Shown here: piece by piece, positions 22,101-32,139 of the stretch
How positions within the stretch are numbered: the stretch's first letter is position 1
Layout: the number at the start of each line of letters is the position of its first letter
From: Siderastrea radians
Taxonomy: Eukaryota; Cnidaria; Anthozoa; Scleractinia; Rhizangiidae
Reading direction: 5' to 3'
Assembly (NCBI GenBank): GCA_964017195.1
Contig: OZ024890.1
Span: 45,943,926-46,007,925, forward strand
Length of the DNA stretch: 64,000 nt
The notes under the pieces: generated by a model
What the model was told of the DNA's origin: nothing
Databases searched by the model: none
The model's input: the letters and a program-made list of their open reading frames with translations, nothing else
Program-made: the position numbers and the translations under genes

Positions 22101-25100
22101 GGCCGCTTTTGTGGCGAAAACAGCGAGATTTTTGCCCTCTTATTGTGAACTTTTGACTCCGAAGAGAAAACTTTAGGAACATATTGCAAGCGGGACTGTA
22201 CTGGTTCGGATTTTGTGGAGGTGGGAGTATTTTGAGTGCTTTTGTCGAGCTCCGTTGAAAAGTCTCTTCGTTTCTCACCCGCCAGCCTTGCTTCGCTATA
22301 TAAGCTTAAAGGACAGAACATACGGTTACTAATCAGCGAAATGTAAAACTTGTGTAAATAGCTCCCAGGACAGTCAAGACACATCAAGCAACAACAAATA
22401 AAACGTAAGCAATGTTTTATTTACAAGTTTCTTTATTTGTGTTTTCATTTCAACTTGTCCGTTTATTATGTTTAGACTGTCAATGAAATCTTCTAGTACA
22501 CATACTGCCAATTTGGGCTGCCTATGGTTCAAGTTACGAAATTTGCCTTTGAGGACTTCATCTTTGTTTTCTTCACGGCAGAGAGCTTGCCCTGTTCTTA
22601 AACACTACTGAGTAAATGAAGTTTCTAAGGGTTCAGGGTACATGATTTTGAGCATTACCGTCAAAGAAATTACTCTTTGAAATGGGAATTTAATATATGT
22701 CATTTAATAGAAATGTATCATTTACTTATTTATTTTATGTAAACGCGCTCAGATTTGAGACAGATGTAGTCTTGAATATTTTGCCTTGTACTAAGCCGAT
22801 TTTACTTGCATGGAGGGACCCACGATACAGGACAAGAAGTATAACGCGAATTTCATTTAAGTATAAACTTTTGGGTTTTCGAAGAAACTTTTCCAAAAAT
22901 GATTTCTCTGTCCATTATTTTGTGTTTGTTCATTCATAATGGTAGAACAAAGCACAGTCGTAAGACAACAGCATCTAATTTGCACCAGCATCACTTCTGT
23001 AAGATGTCAGCGAATAATTGTTTTCAATTTTGACCGTCGGGTCTATCTCTTTTGGGCAATTTCTTGTCCTAGACGTTTCCAATAGTGCAATGGAGCGCTA
23101 ACCGGGAATCTCTGGATTATTACTCTTTCATTGATCTTTGTACCAGTCGTCCTAATTGCAAGCTATGTGAGAGAATTTGCGCTTAAGTTAACCTGAAGAT
23201 GTTCCTTAGAAGGTGTGGTTGACGGAAGGAATTGCTTGCCCATCCACGTTTCTTACTTAGGCCTGTTCCTTAAAGTGCAACTTAGAGCTACGACCCTAGC
23301 CTTGGTTCGTACAAGATGTAAAGAAGAAGTAGAACTGACTAACAGAGTTGAATGCCCTTAATAAAACAGCTAAACCGAGTGTTTTTTGGGCGTCGTACTA
23401 GTGAACGAAACAAGGCAATTCTTGGTGGTGGTCTCGATATTTTGGTTAAACAAGAAAAGATGTCTCAATCGTAATCCCACTGTTTTCAAATGTGACCACG
23501 TGCCCCTTTGTTGATTTCAAATTAACACGGGCAAGGTTACTAATTTTACAACGTGAAGTAAACATGCAGATTTAACACAATCGTTCAAGTGTGTCTAGCA
23601 TTCTGAAACTACAAAACAGCAACAGTTTCACTTCACAACGATAGTAATAATGTTTTAAGCGAAGCAGTTGTCGGTTTAAAACTATTTTATTCGAAAAGCT
23701 TCCGAAAACAGTTTTGTGCGTTCCTCAAAGAGCCCAAATTTAAGTAAAAGCGTGTTCAATCTCGATGGTCTCTAGTTATAGAACGAAATATAAAAGTTAT
23801 TTAAGAAACTATAAGCGAAGCAGTTGCTGGTCTTAAGCTATTTTATCCGAAAGCATTTCTCAAAGCGCCCAAATTTATACACTTGGGGGGCCGCGAAACT
23901 TGTCTTACTTTTCAGCATGTTTTGGTTTATTTTGTTTTCAACCTCGATGGTCTCTAGTTAGAGATCGAATTAAAAAATTATTTTTGAAGTAACTATAAGA
24001 GAAACAGTTTTCAGTTTAAAGCTATGTTATCTGATAAGCTTCCGAAAACAGTGTGTGTTTTCCTCAATGAGCCCGAAATTATATACTTACGCGATATTCC
24101 GTCGATAATTTACATGTGCTTGGAAGGTCCCAAAAACCTTCCTTTCGGGTAATTTTTCCAGCAAAATGCCAGTGAAATGCCAGTATAAATTTTTGACAGT
24201 TCGTGCTATTTGTTAACATCCGAACACGATAAATCCAAAATGAAGACCCTTTTACTTCATAGTAGGTCATAGTAAGTTGTAATTTGTTGCTGTGAATGAG
24301 CGACGTTTCAGGTTCATTCAGGGGAACAGCCAATAATCCGAAAAGACTTGACAGTTAAATGACAGGACATGGAATTAAACATTGCAAAAACCAAACAAGA
24401 CGGCTCGTGAGTAAACTATATGTTCAGTTTGGTGCCCGAAAAAAAATTAATAAAACTGTGCTCCATAATGACCTTTCAATCTCGGATTCACAGAACCAAT
24501 CCCCAAACTATTGAAGAACACTTTCTGGCTTTTTGAGAAACACTTTTTGATTTAGAACGAGACAAAAAAAAAGCCTCGAAATATACTTGGGACCCTTGGG
24601 ACCATAAAGTTTCAGGACTATTTTTGAGAAATGAACACCAGCTTATTCCTTGGCAGCTCCGCTTTTAGGCTTGGCTAGATCTATATATTAGGCCCGGTTT
24701 AAAAGTCGAATTTCACATGTGCCTAATCTAATTAAGGAATAAAGTGCATGTGAAAAATTTCACAGATTTGAATTAAATGCGACTTCTGCCGCATCTTCAA
24801 CTGGGTCAGTCGAATATTCGACAGAAGTTCGACAGTTGATTTACATGCCGAAATTCACAGATGTCGAATCGAATACATGAATGTTTCTGTATTTCCGAAT
24901 ATAAGAGCGTTAGTGATTGGCTAAAAACCGATAAGTATGGCGACTCTTCTATGAAACCGTGACCAGTCATGCATTGAACGTTATTGCACTTGATTAAAAA
25001 GGGATCTGGGCCGCGCAAACTATAAACGCTCTCTAGAAAAGAATCATAACTTTATAACGGATTGCATATGAAAGTCACGTTTACCACCATTTTCACTACT

Positions 25101-28100
25101 ACGCGACTTTTCTTTTCAAAACACCTCTGAGCACTTTGCAATACGCTTCCGTCAATCATACCTTATATGGGAAGTGTGTGATGTTACCGCAATTGAATTG
25201 AGCTCGAAGGAATAACACTTACTCGTTGCATTCATCTTCTCAAATTCATTAATTATTCATGTGCTGATGACCCAATCAGCTTGCATCAATTGGGTCAGGT
25301 GCATGCATTTTGATACCCAATGAACATACCGATCAAGACACATTCGATTAGTTAAAAAACTGATCAAGACACTGATCAAGAAACTTGAATTTTAATCAGT
25401 CTTAATACTAAATACAGTATATTTGCCGCTTCAATCATTACTTACAACAACAATACGGCAAGATATTATTCTTTCTTAGACAACGTTACATTAATTGTAC
25501 AGTTTTTGAATTTTCCTTTCTGGAAAACAGCATCCTTAAAAGCAATAGATTCGTCTTGTTTTTCTGTGAACATGAAACTGCACTATCACTTGGACCTAGG
25601 ATCTTTGAAACTTTAGAAACATTTTCTTCCGTAGGCTTTTCGTACTGAAACAATGCATTAGAACGATGCCCCGACCTTTCGCGAATCAATTTTTCTTCGG
25701 CTAAACTGCATAATACAGGGCCACTTTGCTAGCTGTTCTAATTGAGGTGGCTCGGTGGCTCGTCAGTCGATTCTAAGATACGTCATTCAGCATTGAACAG
25801 GGAGGAAACACAGGTAACGCGCAAACTATGAGCGGTTTTGCGTTTAAAGCCTGCCGCCTCGCACATTTCAGGCAAAATCTTGTTCAAGCTGTTAATACCT
25901 ACGGGCACTTTATCGAACGCGAACTTAGTTTTCGATGGCTTAAAGTAAAATGCAGTACCTTTCTTTGCATGAGTCTCAACTAAGTCTATATACAATCTAA
26001 ATATCTCCACAAGGCACGGCTCGTGCTTTTCCTCATTAGAATGACAAACGTGCTCAACCACTCGTGACACATATTTAATACCACAAAGACCACCATGTTA
26101 AGTTTTGGAGGCATTTTCTTCAAACTTAATAAAATTGGAACCAATTTTAAAGTTGTTTACTACAATATTTCTGTGATCTCCACCACGCAACCCAAAAACG
26201 TTTCCTTTGTAGAAATAGATCGTGTTCAATAACGACTTAGCTGATGAAGTTCCCAGCAATTTCTTCTCCCAGAATGTTGCTTCTTCTTGCTCGCTCACAA
26301 ACTCCTTCTCCTCCTTCTTGCACTTAATATGAAGCCCTTCTCGAACGCCATCCTTCATCTCGGCATCTAAGCAACGTCAGAACAGGACAAACCTTCGAAA
26401 AACAACACACCAAATTCAATTCCCAAAACAGTGCATTTTAAAATTCTGAACAATGCGGTCTAAAAGTTGTCAATTACCTTTTGTCACTAGCGTCCAGAGG
26501 ATTCAAAGCTTCGGATCCATTTTTCTCCTCCAAATAACGCTTGAGGGCACAAATGATACCGTAAACAGTCTTGGGAGGGTATCTTCCACCGGACTTTTTA
26601 GCTACCTCCATCACGAATTTTGACAACCAAGAGTTCAGGGACAGAGCGTCCATTCCGGCAATATCTGCGCTCAGAGCGGTAACCTTGTGTAAATCGTAGT
26701 CCTTGAATTAAGAGACCACCACAATCTAATACCGGACCTTTAACCTCTCTTAACCTCTGCCATTCGGCAAAAATGCTCACAGCCCACTTGTTTTTATACT
26801 TAGTTGAAGCTGGAACGGCGTCATTCACCAGAAAATTTTCTTGAGAAGAAGTTTTAGGAACGCGAAATCGTTCTGATCCGGACTCGACCTCCATCACGCG
26901 GCGTAATGTTAATCTACCAAAAAACCCGCCCGCAACGCATTTCATTTACCACGAATAAGAAACAAACAATAGCCTATTGAGCACGCCTTCTAATTACCTA
27001 TTCTTCGGAAATAATCCTACTAAATTTTCACACTAGTTTGAGAAGCCAGCTCAAAAACTCGTGCTTCGTTTTTCATCAGGGATTCCAAACACCTCGAAAC
27101 AATAAAAGCACTCCGCCTTCGGCGTCGTGCTTTCATCCGTTTCTCGGTGTTTGGAACCCCTGATGAAAAACTCGAACTCGTTTTTGACCTATTACTTCTC
27201 CTCCTTCCCACGCCGTGCAGGGTGGTTCTAATTTTGAGTCTGCGTGTGAATATGGTAAGGGGTGACCATTCAAGTGAAAGCTACTGAGCAGTATTGGATT
27301 TTCCCTGTGGTACTGCTTATTATGCTTCAGTAACTTTTTAGACTGAATGAGTGGAAGTTCGAGGGGTGAAATTAACAAAATATTCCTGATTACAATGAGC
27401 AGGGCTTTTAAGACTGATGCACAAGTGGTTCCAACTTTAATGTCTGTCGATTAGGGCAGTTTTCAATTAAGTGTCGAAAGTTATGTTGTGTTTGCTTTCA
27501 GGTTTTGGTTTACTCACCCTCGCGCCACTTTCTCAACCAATGAAACGTAAAACCAAAACCAATCGTGACTTGCTTCCACGCATGCGTTTTCCCGCGCTTG
27601 ACACTAATTACATGCATTTGCTCCGAGTTCTGATTGGATCGTTGTGTTGTTTGCGTATGTTTTGATTGGCCCGAGTAATTACCTTGGATTTGGTTTAACG
27701 ACACTCAGTTGAAAACCGCTCTAAAAAGACAGTATGATATGATATATCGTGTGTTCTTAAGTATGCCCAGGAACATTCTGTAAGTTAACTTTATCATCTT
27801 GTAATTAAAAGGGAGAACAAAATCGCTAAAAGGGATGAAAGTAAAGAAATGTAGACTTGAGAGACGGAATAACGGAATCAATACTCTACGTTTCATCAGA
27901 ATCACAATTTCGATTTTTACAATCTTGCAATTTACCGTAAAACTACTTGTCCTGTTTTGGACTCTATAATCTTTTTATCCAATTTAGTTGTATATTTAGC
28001 GGAACTTGGCAATATAACAAGGAAATTAGGGAAACGAAATTTCGATGCTATGCCGGGGAACTGTCCCTTGAAATTGAAAATTATAAATGGAGTTTTTGCA

Positions 28101-30968
28101 GTATGTATGTTGAGTGAGTAATCATTAGTATTTTTTAATTCTAACTCTTAGTAGTTTCTAGTTTTGACTCTATGCTAATTCGTTTTGTATTTTTAGATTG
28201 TATTTTAGAAGGTTAGGTGTCCTCTATTAGCAGTGGGGAATCCCCCCTGCTAGATTTTTGCTTGACACGTTAATAAAGTCATTATAAGTCCAGTGGCACT
28301 TTCTCCTTGCACCTTTTTGTGCGACAATTTTCAATATTAAATTTGGCAGTGAAAATAAACATTAAACAACTGACCTGGACTGGTGAAGAGCTGCAGAGCC
28401 TGCAGTAAAGCGGTTATTCCCGAACCGTTATCATCCACGCCAGGAGTGGTTTTGACCGAGTCATAGTGAGCACCAATCAGAAAAATCTTATCGGCACGTG
28501 TTCCGGTGAATCGCCCAGACAGCTGGCCGATAATGTTCATTCCGGGATACTAAAAGAAAGCAAAGTAAATGGCTTCATATGTGATACGGTACTGTGGCGC
28601 AGAATGATCTCGCCTGCATTTTTAAAATATCTGACTGCAAATTAAAAATATTCCTTTGCTTATATTTTAATTTGCAGTGGTAACCCTTCTGGGCCACGGA
28701 AGATAGGACAGTTGGTTGGTCATCATCTTTCTCCAGGTATACACCACGAGAAATTAGAGGCGACTGCACTCGCTAGAATAATTTGCTGCACTGATCCCAG
28801 TTCTAAAGAACACGCGGTCATTATTCTGAATCAGGAAGTAACCAGATGACTTTGACAAACCTTAAATTAGCACTGGCATCATTAGACTATCATTGAATGG
28901 GGGACTGGGAGGAAACGTTTCCTTTTTTTCTTTCTTTTTATCTTGTTAGTTAGTGTTTATAATGCCTTCCTCTTATGTCTCCACTTATCGCCTGCCATAA
29001 GACCCAAACTATGACCACTTTCAAAAGAAGATAGCAGTATAACGTCCCCCAATAACTCCCAGCTGAGTATGCAGGTCTATACAGTCAGCTTTCTCTCATT
29101 CCAACCTACCCTAACCTTTTTTTTCTCTCCACCTACATAACAGACTAGTGAAACCTCCCTCTGACGTACCTGGGGGTTATTACTAGGAAATTCTTCTGTC
29201 CACGTGCGCAATCCATGATCGTTGAAAGTTTTCACGATGAAGTCGCGTGCTTTCTGCTTGACGGAAGGGTCCACTTCTACATTCCTTGTTTTGCTGAAGT
29301 GATTCAGCAAGGAACGCAGAGACTGGGACATTGTCATAGAATCCACGCTGAGCCATACTATAAAACAAATTCCACCGGCTTCTATAAGGATATCAGCGGA
29401 CATTATCATTCTCGTCCCCAACCTGACCTCGTGCCTAGGCCCCGTCAGCTGAGCTGGCCGGGCTGTCGCTAGGTGGTTCTGGGAAGAGAATGATGACCGC
29501 TGGTCTTGTAGAATGTGGGTCCTAAGCACGTGATCAGCCCTTCCGTTAGCTCAGCGAATCCTTTCTTAATTCGTGGTTTCCTGAAAAGTTATCCTCCAAT
29601 TCTGATGAGAGTAGCTGACGGATGCTTGCCCGAAAGTATCAGTGCAAATTAATTAACAGTAGTTATATTTTCAGTGCGCCACACGCTGTAAAGAAGTCGG
29701 GCCCCGGTCACGAGATGAAACTTCAGCCCTTTTTAGCTCTCTAATTCCACTCAGGAATAGTCGAGCAAAAAAACCACGCGAGTGAGAGTGAAAATCGCCT
29801 GCCACGCGGAGTCGTGACGCGCGCATGATAAGCAGCTACGTTGTCTAAAACATTAGGGACTCATCAAGTGCGCATCACGTTTCCACGAGGCAGGCGATTT
29901 TCGCGCTCGCGCGACTATCCTTGAGGGAAAGTGAGAATGGTCGTAGACTACAGTTTGAAGTGGACGTGATGCATTGTGTATAGCATTCTCTTTTATCTTT
30001 ACCCCTCCCTCGCTCTTGAGTGGTCCTCAGCAGGATTGAAACAAACACTTTTTCATGTGATCATCAAAAAATAATTGCGTGATTTCATGAAGAAAATGGT
30101 CTATTGTCATTTCATGACACCCTTACGTGACAAACCCTTCAACCCCCCAGAAATGAACTTTAAAACCGCTTAATGTCTTAATAGAAAGTCGGGTAAACGG
30201 ATAAACGATTACTCCTTTCTTTTGCATGTCGATAATTATTTTCTCGATCAGCAATCACATGAACAAGGAGGGGTCAACCGCTTGGAATAAAAAGTATGGA
30301 ATGAACGAAGAACGTATGCAAACAGCTCAACATGAGGTCTGCGTTGGAAGCCTCCTCAATTGACACCCCCAGCAACGGAATTCTGGTCAGGAAAGGTCAG
30401 GAAAGGGACAATGCATATAAAAGCATCGAACGCACGGTCTTGTCAGTTATGCTGGAAAGTAAATCGTCAAGTTAAAAAAATAAGTTTATCTGGTCCTCCA
30501 TCATCCTCAATCCTCGAAACAGGCAGAGCTCTGCTATATCACTGGTTTAGTCGACCGGTACTGAATGTGGAAAAATCTGAAGTATGCTTCAGTTCAAGAC
30601 ACTCATGATCAAGTGGAGGGAGTAATTGAGGGAGTAAACATACTAATAAAGCACTCTTTCAAAGATCTCTATTACGAACAGACGCTGTCGATATAAACGG
30701 ACACGAAAGTCCTTTGTTTCTGTTTCTTTTTCTTCGCCTCGAAATTGGTTTGTCAAGCTTCCTAAGCGGTTCACCGGAAATATTCAATTATTCAGATCCA
30801 CTCTATTTAAAAACACGTGGATAGAAAGGAATCGAGTCTGAAAATTTATATAGAGAAGCCTACCACGTTCTGCTTCTAATCGGTGTCAATATGCAATTTC
30901 ACTTTTGCTTCAGTCTTACCTGATGTGAGGCAATAAAACAGCAACACAGCTTTCATAGCGCGCTCCAT
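16101..30968 (-). CDS. Secreted M28-family zinc peptidase with CUB domain (7 exons)
   Basis: Exons on the minus strand: 30968-30920, 29357-29170, 28549-28375, 19370-18990, 18139-17822, 17249-17025 and 16273-16127. All have AG/GT borders and their phases fit throughout. The product starts with a signal peptide (MERAMKAVLLFYCLTSG), so it is exported. The peptidase core follows, with all expected M28 metal ligands: H and D in IGAHYDS, GVDDNGSG, E in FVAFDLEE, D in VFITDTSNF and H in CYHQSCDD. A complete CUB domain follows. M28 enzymes are two-zinc amino- or carboxypeptidases; CUB domains bind proteins or glycans outside cells. The substrate is unknown. The true C-terminus is uncertain: reading through the last donor gives a stop at 16101, but further exons may exist outside the region I could recognise. 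The intron between exons 3 and 4 is 9 kb. Confidence 0.88.
16127..16273 (-). CDS. M28-CUB gene exon 7 (second part of CUB)
   Basis: After ATATTCACAG the exon gives RYCGKTLPEPIKSSTQSLYV and TFHSDELGAFKGFKAEW, the second half of the CUB fold with its YCG motif and terminal aromatic strand. It ends GAAAG|GTACTT in phase 1. Reading on without splicing meets a TGA at 16101 after eight more codons, so this could be the last exon or be followed by an unseen one. Confidence 0.88.
16274..17024 (-). other. Intron 6 of the M28-CUB gene
   Basis: This 751-bp intron lies between the two CUB exons. I see no other element in it with confidence. A GC-rich stretch at 16550-16690 (CCGAAGCTGCC...GCGGCGTGAGCCGC) stands out from the AT-rich surroundings but is not recognised. 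Confidence 0.5.
17025..17249 (-). CDS. M28-CUB gene exon 6 (first part of CUB)
   Basis: After the acceptor TTTTTAAG the exon reads VDCGHDHTADEGEITTPYYD, then YPNNLDCAWTISV, LSLKFTTFDLEESSDCTADY and VEIRNGKD. Two of the canonical cysteines and the calcium-site-like acidic residues of a CUB domain are visible. It ends ATTG|GTAATT. The phase-1 border matches the usual modular exon pattern of CUB domains. Confidence 0.9.
17822..18139 (-). CDS. M28-CUB gene exon 5 (last metal ligands)
   Basis: The exon opens after GTTAACAG and encodes FFRSDHYYFWNADPSLPAV, FITDTSNFRGHMRQCYHQSC and DDINHVTSDMITFLAR. These are the substrate-side SDH motif, the zinc-binding aspartate and the final zinc-binding histidine of M28 enzymes. 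It closes at GTTG|GTATGG. Confidence 0.9.
18990..19370 (-). CDS. M28-CUB gene exon 4 (catalytic Glu)
   Basis: The exon opens after CATTTCTTAG and encodes SQDYTLLFVAFDLEEDQP, with the adjacent glutamates that serve as general base and zinc ligand. A cysteine-rich loop follows (CPLQGNCSCSGSSCGSGHF), then a helical segment with potential N-glycosylation sites (NCS, NFS, NSS). It ends at AAGATG|GTAAGT. Confidence 0.9.
20368..20590. mobile_element. CCAAT-rich palindromic MITE, copy 3, truncated
   Basis: The start TAGAGTCATTTCAATTGAG and the interior (CTCTGTGATTGATTCACACC, CACTTTCTCGACCAATCG) follow the same order as the full copy at 37745. The copy stops before the right terminal repeat, near TTCTTGTGATGGGCC. 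Confidence 0.7.
21003..22528. repeat. 1.5-kb near-perfect palindrome (inverted repeat ~560 bp arms)
   Basis: The left arm 21003-21564 and right arm 21962-22528 are inverted copies with very few differences, separated by 397 bp. Each arm contains the same open frame in opposite orientation (21247-21519 plus; 22278-22006 minus; MRNEETFQRSSTKALK...), differing at one residue by eye. The inner arm borders are GGGGCCTAGAGAGTTT and AAACTCTCTAGGCCCC. No transposase or known domain was recognised. The high similarity of the arms points to a young insertion or to arm-to-arm gene conversion. The paired frames may be shared transposon sequence and not a gene. Confidence 0.8.
23640..24090. repeat. Three-copy diverged tandem repeat, ~165-bp period
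   Basis: The phrase ACTATAAGCGAAGCAGTTG or a variant, followed by TTTAAAGCTATTTTATC, AAGCTTCCGAAAACAG and CTCAAAGAGCCCAAATTTA, occurs at about 23655, 23813 and 23990. The copies are separated by CTCGATGGTCTCTAGTTA. They are clearly diverged. No coding sequence is seen. Confidence 0.65.
25486..26945 (-). pseudogene. Crypton-like tyrosine recombinase (DUF3504-type), dead
   Basis: Read on the minus strand, an N-terminal DNA-binding region (KYKNKWAVSIFAEWQRLREV, then LNSWLSKFVMEVAKKSGGRY, PPKTVYGIICALKRYLEE) ends at a donor at 26478. A second exon opens at 26368. It carries NVFGLRGGDHRN (first catalytic arginine), then FYFKPSK, AAGFKRKTAHSLR (second catalytic arginine), RERSGHRSNALFQYEK (HxxR-like motif and the nucleophile tyrosine). 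Defects: a frameshift near 26700, an in-frame TAA after EENASKT at about 26100, and about 90 bp of extra sequence between FNAE and EEKLIRERSGH. Crypton recombinases insert DNA by strand exchange; this copy cannot. The assignment to Crypton is inferred from motif order; a domesticated relative is an alternative. Confidence 0.78.
27063..27181. repeat. Imperfect hairpin (inverted repeat ~40 bp)
   Basis: TTCGTTTTTCATCAGGGATT followed by CCAAACACC pairs with GGTGTTTGGAACCCCTGATG and AAAAACTCGAA, around a loop containing GCACTCCGCCTTCGGCG. It lies just 5' of the recombinase remnant on the minus strand and may be a small MITE or that element's terminal structure. Confidence 0.65.
27452..27722. mobile_element. 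CCAAT-rich palindromic MITE, copy 4
   Basis: The copy begins TAGGGCAGTTTTCAATTAAG and ends CAGTTGAAAACCGCTCTA (final TA shared with the flank). The internal phrases CACTTTCTCAACCAATG, CGTTTTCCCGCGCTTGAC and TTGATTGGCCCGAGTAATT match the copy at 37745. Confidence 0.8.
28000..28290 (+). mobile_element. LINE 3' tail fragment
   Basis: The phrases GTGTCCTCTATTAGCAGTGG, CCCCCCTGCTAG and the closing TTAATAAAGTCATTATAA resemble the 3' untranslated end of CR1/L2-type LINEs, which usually finish with a short TAATAAAG-type tail. No coding part remains. The boundaries are approximate. Confidence 0.5.
28375..28549 (-). CDS. M28-CUB gene exon 3 (first metal ligands)
   Basis: The acceptor CTTTTAG precedes YPGMNIIGQLSGR. 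The exon then encodes FLIGAHYDSVKTTPGVDDNG, carrying the histidine and the bridging aspartate that bind the two zinc ions. The donor CCAG|GTCAGT closes it in phase 1. Confidence 0.92.
29170..29357 (-). CDS. M28-CUB gene exon 2
   Basis: The acceptor TTTTATAG opens the exon in phase 1, and it ends at CCCCAG|GTACGTC. It encodes MSQSLRSLLNHFSKTR, then EVDPSVKQKARDFIVKTF and GLRTWTEEF. This is the helical pre-catalytic region of M28 peptidases, which lies ahead of the metal-binding core. Confidence 0.85.
29751..29926. mobile_element. Short palindromic MITE
   Basis: CTCAGGAATAGTCGAG at the left pairs with CGCGACTATCCTTGAG at the right. Inside these, GAAAATCGCCTGCC pairs with GGCAGGCGATTTTC. The element lies in intron 1 of the peptidase gene and has no coding capacity. 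Confidence 0.7.
30920..30968 (-). CDS. M28-CUB gene exon 1 (signal peptide)
   Basis: ATG at 30968 opens 16 codons plus one base and ends at CAG|GTAAGA. The peptide MERAMKAVLLFYCLTS has a charged start, a hydrophobic core and small residues at its end, as expected for a signal peptide. A second in-frame ATG lies four codons downstream and could also start translation. Confidence 0.75.
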
Positions 30969-31711
30969 GACTGTCAACAATTTCCTCCTGTGAAACTAGA
31001 CCTGTGTTTTCTCTGTACTGGCAAATAATGATGGGGTGACGTCACAACAATTTGACAGAAGTCACGTAGACTGTAACGGCAAGAAAATTTATAGCTTAGC
31101 TGACCATAGCTTGCGAGCAGGCCGAGTGTCATAGCGGCGGAGTCGCGACATACTTTTCTTATATTGGTGCAGGGTCCGCCATAACAATAACTGTAAGCCA
31201 ATTAGCCGTCTATACAATAATTGCTCAACTCTGGTGCAGAAGGCTGCTTTATAGACCTAAATTGTATCGATCAGTGCTCAACCATAAAATAATGTATCAG
31301 ACCTAAATTGCAAATAATAGAAATTGTTTCTCGTCTTTCTGATGCATGAGATTCTTTATAAATAGGAAGTGGAAGAAACAAAGCTGCCTCTTCTGAAGAA
31401 CTAACCTTTCATTGCAGTCAGAGAATTAGTACACAGCAAGGATTATATCATAGTGGTCCATATTCAAAATTTTGCGAGTCATCTTTTCGTGTTTTCAGAC
31501 CTTTCCCACGGTAAGTTAGCTGGATTAAGATTGACAATCCTTTAATTCTTCCATCACTAAATAATGGACATACAAGAGCTTTTCAATCTCGCAAAACAAT
31601 TTACGTCAAGAAAACAGAGATGTATTTATTTATAGCTAACAGTGTGATTACGAAAGTTTTTGAGATTGAAAGTTGCCGTTAATGCCAGATTAATGTAAAA
31701 TGAAACTCCCG
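30969..31711. other. Presumed 5' flank of the M28-CUB gene
   Basis: The sequence upstream of the start codon (to the right, on the minus strand) should hold the promoter. No exon, CpG-rich stretch or convincing TATA box was identified, and the transcription start cannot be placed. Confidence 0.35.
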
Positions 31712-32139
31712 CCCCCCGGGGGGTACTTCCCGAAGATTTGGGTGGGTGTGTGCGGTGCGCTTCTGGAAACCCTTACCCTATTTCAGACCAAAATATGTGA
31801 TTTTCCCTACCCTATTTCAGACCTGACCGAAAATTTGATGCCAGCTGCCAGACCAGACCCTAATCCAACTTCGTTTTCGTAAACATTTGAGAAGGGCTTC
31901 AAATTCCCAACGTTAATCAAACCTCAGTTCTTTAGAGAATAAAATTAATAAAAAGCTATATAGCAAGCTATAGCTAGCCATACCATATCCCATATCATAG
32001 TGCACAAACCTCACCCTATTTCAGAACGAAACGGTCAATATCTATACCCTATTTCAGACCAAAAAGGCTCAAAAACCATACCCGTTGGCGCCGCACATAC
32101 CTATACAGCTTATATAAGAGAGTAACCCTCTTCCTCGGG
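31712..32139. mobile_element. MITE with repeated ACCCTATTTCAGACC motif, copy 1
   Basis: The left end (CCCCCCGGGGGGTACTTCCC ... GTGTGTGCGGTGCGC) matches the inverted right end (GGGTTACTCTCTTATATAAG ... TATGTGCGGCGCC). Inside, CCCTATTTCAGA(C/A)C recurs at about 31787, 31811, 32014 and 32049. It is non-coding. A related element lies at 44833-45285. Confidence 0.68.

Larger units (their letters stand above)
19371..28374 (-). other. Intron 3 of the M28-CUB gene (9 kb)
   Basis: The intron separates the two halves of the zinc site. It contains a truncated CCAAT-MITE (20368), a 1.5-kb palindrome (21003-22528), a three-copy diverged tandem repeat (23640-24090), a dead tyrosine-recombinase element (25486-26945), a hairpin (27063-27181), a full CCAAT-MITE (27452-27722) and a LINE tail (28000-28290). 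The intervals 19371-20367, 22529-23639 and 24091-25485 have no recognised feature. Confidence 0.75.

Noticed and set aside
21204..22387. Divergent gene pair encoding the same ~100-residue protein
   Set aside because: The two frames are the same sequence in inverted arms, low-complexity and without a domain; the palindrome explains them.
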